DNA of 64,000 nt from Acarospora socialis (taxonomy: Eukaryota; Ascomycota; Lecanoromycetes; Acarosporales; Acarosporaceae): contig JAMYGW020000007.1 of assembly GCA_025617375.2 (NCBI GenBank), positions 186,001 to 250,000 on the forward strand. Reading direction: 5' to 3'. The position numbers and the translations under genes are program-made. Below, piece by piece: positions 58,206-64,000 of the stretch (within the stretch, counting starts at the first letter, position 1; each line of letters opens with the position of its first letter). The notes beneath the pieces were generated by a model. It made no database searches. It worked only from the letters and a program-made list of their open reading frames with translations, and was not told the origin of the DNA.

Positions 58206-58685
58206 AGGGGCGTTGAGACGATGAATTGGTCGGGTATGTGTCTCCCGACATTGCTCTTGTTGATGTGAGGTGAGAGTTCATGGACGATGCAGGCAGTCTG
58301 AGTGGAGCTGTATGCTTCAAGCTTCTTGTGCATGATATTGGTATTGCTCGCGCCGAAGTCTGCTGCCCTGCACTCTGGCTCCGAGGCTAACCGCTAGTAG
58401 AACTCAGTCATCAAATTCGTCCTAATTTCTTACCTCTGGGAATAGCACTTTTTTTTTCATTGAAGTTATAAATGTTTGACAAAAGACTACTCCGGGATAG
58501 CGGCCGATCTTGCTTTGAAACTGTCAGAAAATCGGATGTGTTGACGGAACAATTCTCACAGCTCGAGTGAATGGCTTAACACTATTACTCCCAATTTCAT
58601 GGTCACGTAAATATATATCTCCGATTCCTTTCACGCAACTCTTCAAGCAACTCTTCTACTTGAGCGCAGTACCAAAGGAAGCAAC
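58206..58685. promoter_or_regulatory. Divergent promoter region, RAD55-like / mARC gene
   Basis: 480 bp between divergent starts. TATATAT at 58612-58618 lies 68-74 bp before the mARC-like ATG, with a CT-rich leader after it, a standard fungal promoter layout. Confidence 0.4.
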
Positions 58686-59996
58686 ATGTTCTTCCCGGGT
58701 TTGAGCTTCATCCCGCGCTACGAGCTACCAGTCGGAACATATCTACTTGTTGTCTTACCTCTCTGTCTTGGTCCAATCATCGCGCTCATCCTCTTTGATA
58801 TCTCTGCCTGGCGAGCCGCACAATCAGAGCCGAGAGGATGCAGGAAGCTAGGCTTAAGAGTGAGAAGCAACCTTGCTGATGAGTTCGAAAAGAAGTATGC
58901 CGAAGGAGGGCCACCAGGCAAAGACAAAAATGGCAATGAGCTCTGGCGAATCAAGAGCTTGTGGATTTACCCGGTGAAAAGCTGCAAAGGGATAGAACTC
59001 AATAGGGCCAATGTCATAAGCACAGGCATGGAACATGATCGACAGTTCACTTTTGCAGAGCTCAAGCCCGCGTCGGCCAACAAGCAAGATTCTGAAAACT
59101 CGGGCCCTAAGTGGACCTTCATCACGGGGAGGAACCATCAAGCGCTGCTCAGGGTGAAAACTGAAGTTTGGGTACCTGATCCTTCGTCTGCAACCTATTC
59201 ACCAGATAACTCTGAGGTGCGGAGTGATGGAACTCTGATCATACGCTATCCGTATCGAAAGGGCGGAATGAGAGGGCTCTTGGTCAAAGTGGGCGCGTTG
59301 TTGGGGCTCACAGTATTCGAGAATTCATTTCGGGTCCCTCTGAACCCTACGGCAGAACAGATCAAAGATAACGGCTACACCACAGAAGAGATGACGATAT
59401 GGAAAGACTCCCCTCTAGCACTTAACATGGGGGTGCACGTACCACCGGACCTAAAAGATTATCTGGGTGTACGGAATTCATTGTCCCTCTTCAGAGTCTA
59501 CCACAAGCACGAGAGGGAAGTCTATCGATGCGCACCGCGGAAAGAGCAGGCCGGGTATCAACCAATCGTCGCATTCAGCGACGCCTATCCATTACATATC
59601 CTCAATCTGGCCAGTCTGCAGGAATTCTCGACGAACCTGCCCAAAGACGCACCGAGGCTGAGCGTCCTCAGATTTCGACCCAATATCATCATCACCGGAC
59701 CGGAAGCGTATGCGGAAGATGCTTGGAAGAGAATACGCATTGGAGGCTACGAATATTTCGTAGCTTGCAGGACGGCCCGGTGCAAGCTGCCAAATGTCGA
59801 TCCGATTTCGGGGGAAAAGCATCCTAGTGAGCCAGATAGGACACTTAGGAAGTTCCGCAACGTCGATGAGGGTGGGAAGCAGTATGGTTTTCTGGGCATG
59901 CAGATGGTCCCAGCGTCGGTGGAGGGCAGCATTAGGGTTGGCGACGGCATCGAAGTTTTGGAGACGGGTGATCATTACTATATTAAGCAGGGGTGA
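58686..59996 (+). CDS. MOSC-domain protein, mARC-like molybdenum enzyme
   Basis: Single exon, 436 residues. A membrane anchor lies at about 17-41 (TYLLVVLPLCLGPIIALILF). It is followed by the MOSC N-terminal beta-barrel domain (ELWRIKSLWIYPVKSCKGIE, MEHDRQFTFAE) and the MOSC domain (FSDAYPLHILNLASLQEF, LSVLRFRPNIIITGPEAYAE). The Cys in YFVACRTARCKLPNVD lies where mARC proteins ligate the molybdenum cofactor. mARC enzymes are outer-mitochondrial-membrane reductases that reduce N-hydroxylated compounds with cytochrome b5 and its reductase. The anchor and domain order fit that; the exact membrane cannot be read from the sequence. No Fe-S ferredoxin domain follows, unlike in bacterial YcbX-type fusions. 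Confidence 0.88.
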   Translation: MFFPGLSFIPRYELPVGTYLLVVLPLCLGPIIALILFDISAWRAAQSEPRGCRKLGLRVRSNLADEFEKKYAEGGPPGKDKNGNELWRIKSLWIYPVKSCKGIELNRANVISTGMEHDRQFTFAELKPASANKQDSENSGPKWTFITGRNHQALLRVKTEVWVPDPSSATYSPDNSEVRSDGTLIIRYPYRKGGMRGLLVKVGALLGLTVFENSFRVPLNPTAEQIKDNGYTTEEMTIWKDSPLALNMGVHVPPDLKDYLGVRNSLSLFRVYHKHEREVYRCAPRKEQAGYQPIVAFSDAYPLHILNLASLQEFSTNLPKDAPRLSVLRFRPNIIITGPEAYAEDAWKRIRIGGYEYFVACRTARCKLPNVDPISGEKHPSEPDRTLRKFRNVDEGGKQYGFLGMQMVPASVEGSIRVGDGIEVLETGDHYYIKQG

Positions 59997-61012
59997 ATCT
60001 CCCAAAGTATGGAATGAGCTGTCGTTTGAATGGCAATGCCCATGATATGGATTCATTTAGTTATGAGGAAGGGCGCCTCCGCCGTCACCGGCTGTTGCAG
60101 GAGAAGCTTGTGGGTTGTGGCTGGGAAACACATCATGGCAACTGGGAATCTGATCTTTGGGCTAGATCTTGCATATACTCCATCATGGCGCATCAAAAGC
60201 ATGCACAATAGCGAATCCAAGATAGTTGTTGATAGATTGAGGTTGTTTGACTGTGGAGAACTCACTACCCAATAGTTCGCAAAAGCAAAGAAGGGCCGGC
60301 AACTCCAATGAAGGACGTCGAAGACCGCCTATCGTACTCTACTCGTATATTGTGTGCTCGAAGATCTTAGTCATCTGTTTTCCCAACACCACCAGTTGAT
60401 CCCCGGACAAAGTCCTTATCATCATCTTGCATAATCGTGTGGGGCAATCGTGATCTACCTTATCTGTCTCCATGGAAAGCTCTATCGATTACTTGTATAG
60501 CATTTGATACTGTGTCATTGGCTTGATTAACGATGTGTGCCCTCCCCGCCTACGGATGTCGGAGGGCGGGGTTCCAGGCCCAAAGCGCGGAGTGAAGAAC
60601 GTCGAACACTTCTCACGGCAATAACAGCTTGCTGCAAGGTGGTTGGCGCTAATGTAATGGAGGAGGAGCATGAGATCGATGTTTTACTCTATTGTCCCTG
60701 TTCCCAATTGACGACTCGTGCAAAGAGCCTGTACCTCTGCTCTGGCATCCCTTGATCTTTAGCTGCTCGTCATCTCGTCTCATGCAAGGTACAACCGTCT
60801 TTCATCTTGGAGATTCCCAGCTTGTAGATCTCAGTTGAAGCTGGAGATCCTATACTGCAGTACCATTCATTCGCTATTTCCCATCAGAGTCTCAGCACTG
60901 CTTGTGCTACATGAGAGCTAGAACCACCCAGTTTATCATCAGAGTTCGATGACCACATCCTTTGTGCGCAGACTGCACAGTTACCTTTACGTACAGCATA
61001 CAGAAGCTTGAG
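59997..61012. other. 1.0-kb spacer before the purine permease gene
   Basis: Non-coding on inspection; short frames without features. Confidence 0.5.
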
Positions 61013-62882
61013 ATGGATGATTCACCAGATCGCATTGGGCCGGATCCAGGCTCAAAACGGTCATTCGGAAACAGAGGGCGAAGATTCTTGAGGGCCTTCA
61101 CGACGAAGTAAGTTTTGCTGTTATGGTGGTTTAATGTCACCTGCTCCAACATCATTCAGGGCCGGTCTTGTGGGTGATTATGACTACGCTTTCCTTTTCA
61201 CGCCGAACCTCCCGTTCATGCGGAAATCACGGAGACCGGCTCCGTTCTTCGGGCTGAACGACGACATGCCGGTGGTGCTGGCCCTGCTGTTAGGGTTTCA
61301 GCACGCTTTGTCGATGTTGGCCGGCGTCATCACCCCTCCAATCATCATTGCGGGCCAGGGAGGTGCGAACCTTGGGGGAAGCCAAGCACAATATCTCGTG
61401 TCGACGTCCTTGATCGTCTGTGGCATCCTTTCCGCGATCCAGATCACTAGGGTTCACATCTACAAAAGCCCATATTACATTGGGACTGGCTTGATTTCCG
61501 TCGTGGGGACCAGCTTCAGTATCATTCCAGTTGCCACGGGAGGCCTGTCGCAGATGTACGCTACAGGCTTCTGCCCTACCGCAGCGGATGGTACTAAGCT
61601 CCCCTGTCCTGATGGATACGGCGCCATCTTAGGGACCGCTTGTGTTTGTGCACTGCTCGAGATAGGGCTATCTTTCACATCTCCCAGGTATCTGAAACGT
61701 GTTTTCCCTCCGTTGATCACGGGTCCTACCGTTACCCTTATAGGCATCTCCCTCATTCAGTCCGGCTTTCAGGGGTGGGCTGGTGGGAGCGGCACGTGCG
61801 CTATGCGGCCTACCAGCGGTGACTTCATGCTCTGCCCGAGCAATACTTCTCCACACGCCCTCCCGTGGGGCAGTGCCGAATATATTGGCCTTGGCTTCTC
61901 CGTCTTCGTCATAATTATTATATGCGAACGTTTTGGCTCACCTATCATGAAGTCTTGCGCCGTCGTTCTCGGGTTGTTAACCGGATGTATCATTGCCGGC
62001 GCAACAGGGTACTTTGACCGTTCAGGCATCGATAGCGCGCCTGCTGTCTCGTTCATTTGGGTCCATACGTTCAAACTTAGTGTCTATGGGCCTCTGGTAC
62101 TGCCTCTGCTTGCTGTTTACATTGTCCTGTTGATGGAGGCTATCGGTGATATCACAGCTACCTGTGACGTCTCGCGTCTCGAGGTAGAAGGAGCACTCTT
62201 CGATTCACGCATCCAAGGTGGCGTTCTTGCTGACGGTCTTAATGGCTTGTTGGCAGGCCTTTGTACCCTGACACCGCTCTCGACGTTCGCTCAGAATAAC
62301 GGGGTCATCGCACTGACGAGATGTGCTAATCGTAAAGCCGGCTACGCCGCCTGCTTCTTCCTCATCATCATGGGCATTTTCTCCAAGTTCGCAGCGGCGC
62401 TTGTTGCCATCCCAGCTTCGGTGCTGGGAGGCATGACCACGTTCTTGTTTTCAGCCGTTGCCGTTTCTGGCATCCGCATCATTTCCACCGTGCCCTTTAC
62501 GCGCCGAAACCGTTTCATCCTAACGGCCGCCATGTCTCTAGGGTTTGGTGCCACTTTGGTTCCAAACTGGTTCTCGTACGTATTCACTTACACGGGCAAC
62601 AATCACGCAAAACAAGGCTTCTTCAACGCCATCGTCCTCGTCATGGAGACCGGATTCGCGGTTACGGCATTCCTGGCCATCTTCTTGAATCTGGTGCTAG
62701 CCGAAGAGATTGAGGACGAGGCGGCAAGCATCACGGCCGACGAGACGGATGCGACGACCGATCGGGCCGAGTGGGCGAGGATCGAGAAACATCACGAGCA
62801 CGGCTTGGGGCCGGACAAGCCGAACGATATCGAAATGGGTGGGCGGGGTGAGGATGGGGATCTCTACCTTTCAAAGGCATGA
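61013..62882 (+). CDS. Xanthine/uric acid:H+ symporter (NAT/NCS2 family, UapA/UapC-like)
   Basis: Two exons: 61013-61107 and 61160-62882 (52-nt intron, GTAAGT/CATTCAG), giving 605 residues. Exon 1 is short and ends ...RAFTTK, joining to AGLVGDYDYAFLF exactly as in UapA. It has a 14-helix NAT topology with the QH motif in TM1 (GFQHALSML, about residues 79-80). TM8 contains EAIGDITATCDVSR (Glu 358), and the NAT signature is QNNGVIALTR (from Gln 410). In UapA the matching Glu and Gln contact xanthine and uric acid and are essential, so purine substrates are expected. The C-terminal tail is acidic, ending DIEMGGRGEDGD, and may take part in endocytic turnover. UapA and UapC cannot be told apart here. 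Confidence 0.93.
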
Positions 62883-64000
62883 CTGCAGGTATCGTCCAGG
62901 GTTCAAAGTGTTGAGACGTACTCATAAGGTAGATATGGCACCATGCGTGGGTCGACCGGGTCTGATATGAATCGGATACGAATGGATCTATGTACTTATA
63001 TGTTGGCTGGGTGTAGTTGATCTTATTGACATCGAAGCATGCACGGCTATCACAACGAACAGATATCGTCCCAACCGGACCTCAACTCATGTGATCCACC
63101 GAACTGGTCATGGATCACGGCTAACCAGCATCAATCCGCAAGGGAGATATAAACGAAAGGACGGTCAAGGCATGTGAAACAATCCGCTCTCCAGCATCAT
63201 GCGTTTTAGACTACCAATGGCCATTAGCAGAGGTATCTATCAGAAAGAAGGATTGTCACATGTGGTCGCTGCTCGGCGTTGAGGCCAGATCCTTATCTTT
63301 CAACGCCTGGAGCCTTGTTGGGAATGAGCTGTGACGGACGAGAGACCCAGCAGAATCAATAGAAATTGGCACAACACGTGTCAGTCACAATCACGCCATT
63401 GCACACAGTACTTAGCTCTGCCCTCGATATTTTAAGATGGTGCATCATTCGAAGTCATATTACGGAGTCAGGGCCGACGATGATGCCGAGGTCAGGAATG
63501 GTTTGGCGTCATGGCTTAGTCATAACGAACCGGCTCTGTCTGGAATTTACCGTCGATTTCCCAACTGTTGGGAGCTTAAGGTTTCGAATCCGTCGGAGCT
63601 TAGCAGTTAGTCCCCGTTGATTTCTCGTAGGGCTGTTAGGTTTTTAACGCCAAGAAAGCGGCATACCTTAGGTAGCAGCTCTCTGGACGCTGGATTCATG
63701 GAGCTTGTCATTCTCAATACCACAGGTGTGAGACTGGTATGGCCGACAAGATAGTTCTTCGAGATTTCTGATGGGCCAAAATGGCTTTGGCACGAACTCG
63801 TATTGTCGTAGAGCAAGCATAATAATCGAGCTCCGATGATGATGATCATAATGCAAGGGCTTGTGCCTGCATCAGGGTCTATCTAGCTTAAGCGAACCAA
63901 TCAGATACTGTATCCCGCCGCCGGAGTAGAAATTGTTGGGCCTCAACAAAGATGTCGTATGCCAATTCTCCTTCTTGGGGTACCAGTAAGGTACAAGTTA
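62883..64000. other. Right-edge non-coding region
   Basis: 1.1 kb with no supported gene. It contains the palindrome TACCTTAGGTA at 63664-63674. Confidence 0.5.

Noticed and set aside
1-64000. A biosynthetic gene cluster or integrated mobile element
   Set aside because: No polyketide or peptide synthase, terpene enzyme, transposase, integrase or reverse transcriptase signature was found; the FAD oxidase and permease stand among unrelated core genes.

Overview
This window is a gene-dense stretch of nuclear DNA from a filamentous ascomycete (Pezizomycotina). The evidence is the short spliceosomal introns (mostly 48-90 nt, GTRNGT-type donors, CTAAC/CTRAY-type branch sites), the CT-rich leaders, and hallmark mould genes such as flbA, creA, a UapA-type purine permease and a phocein-type MOB. 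The sequence alone does not let me name the class or species. I see no transposon, retroelement, rRNA, tRNA or CRISPR array.

Layout, left to right. An Argonaute N-terminus runs off the left edge (minus), followed by orc4 (+) and a 4.1-kb gene-free stretch. Next come flbA (+), alg10 (-), a STAND-N/ankyrin/transmembrane gene (+), psf2 (+), a Cue1-like ER protein (-) and smc2 (-). smc2 shares a 290-bp divergent promoter with the Rab GDI gene (+). A BTB gene, bro1, mitochondrial Lon (pim1) and a diverged protein kinase then all run on the plus strand. mob3 (-) and a CobW-family zinc chaperone gene (+) stand head to head with predicted start codons only 21 bp apart. They are followed by a FAD-dependent amine oxidase and an F-box/DUF7730-like gene. 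A 5-kb stretch without recognisable genes leads into creA (+). The right part holds a RAD55-like gene (-), an mARC/MOSC gene (+) and a xanthine/uric acid permease gene (+).

The genes are mostly conserved housekeeping or regulatory genes. Several serve chromosome maintenance (ORC4, PSF2, SMC2, RAD55-like). Others serve membrane traffic and ER quality control (GDI, BRO1, Cue1-like, ALG10). Others control development and nutrition (FlbA, MOB3/STRIPAK, CreA, purine permease). I found no evidence of a biosynthetic cluster or a new multi-gene system; the neighbourhood looks like ordinary core genome. The observations most worth checking are gene-structure oddities: a 12-nt micro-exon beside a GC-AG intron, a second GC-AG intron in GDI, and several introns whose retention keeps the frame. 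Also worth checking are a probable pseudokinase, an NLR-like ankyrin membrane protein with a frame discontinuity, and a palindrome dispersed between genes. All exon structures below were built by eye from splice signals and protein-family conservation.
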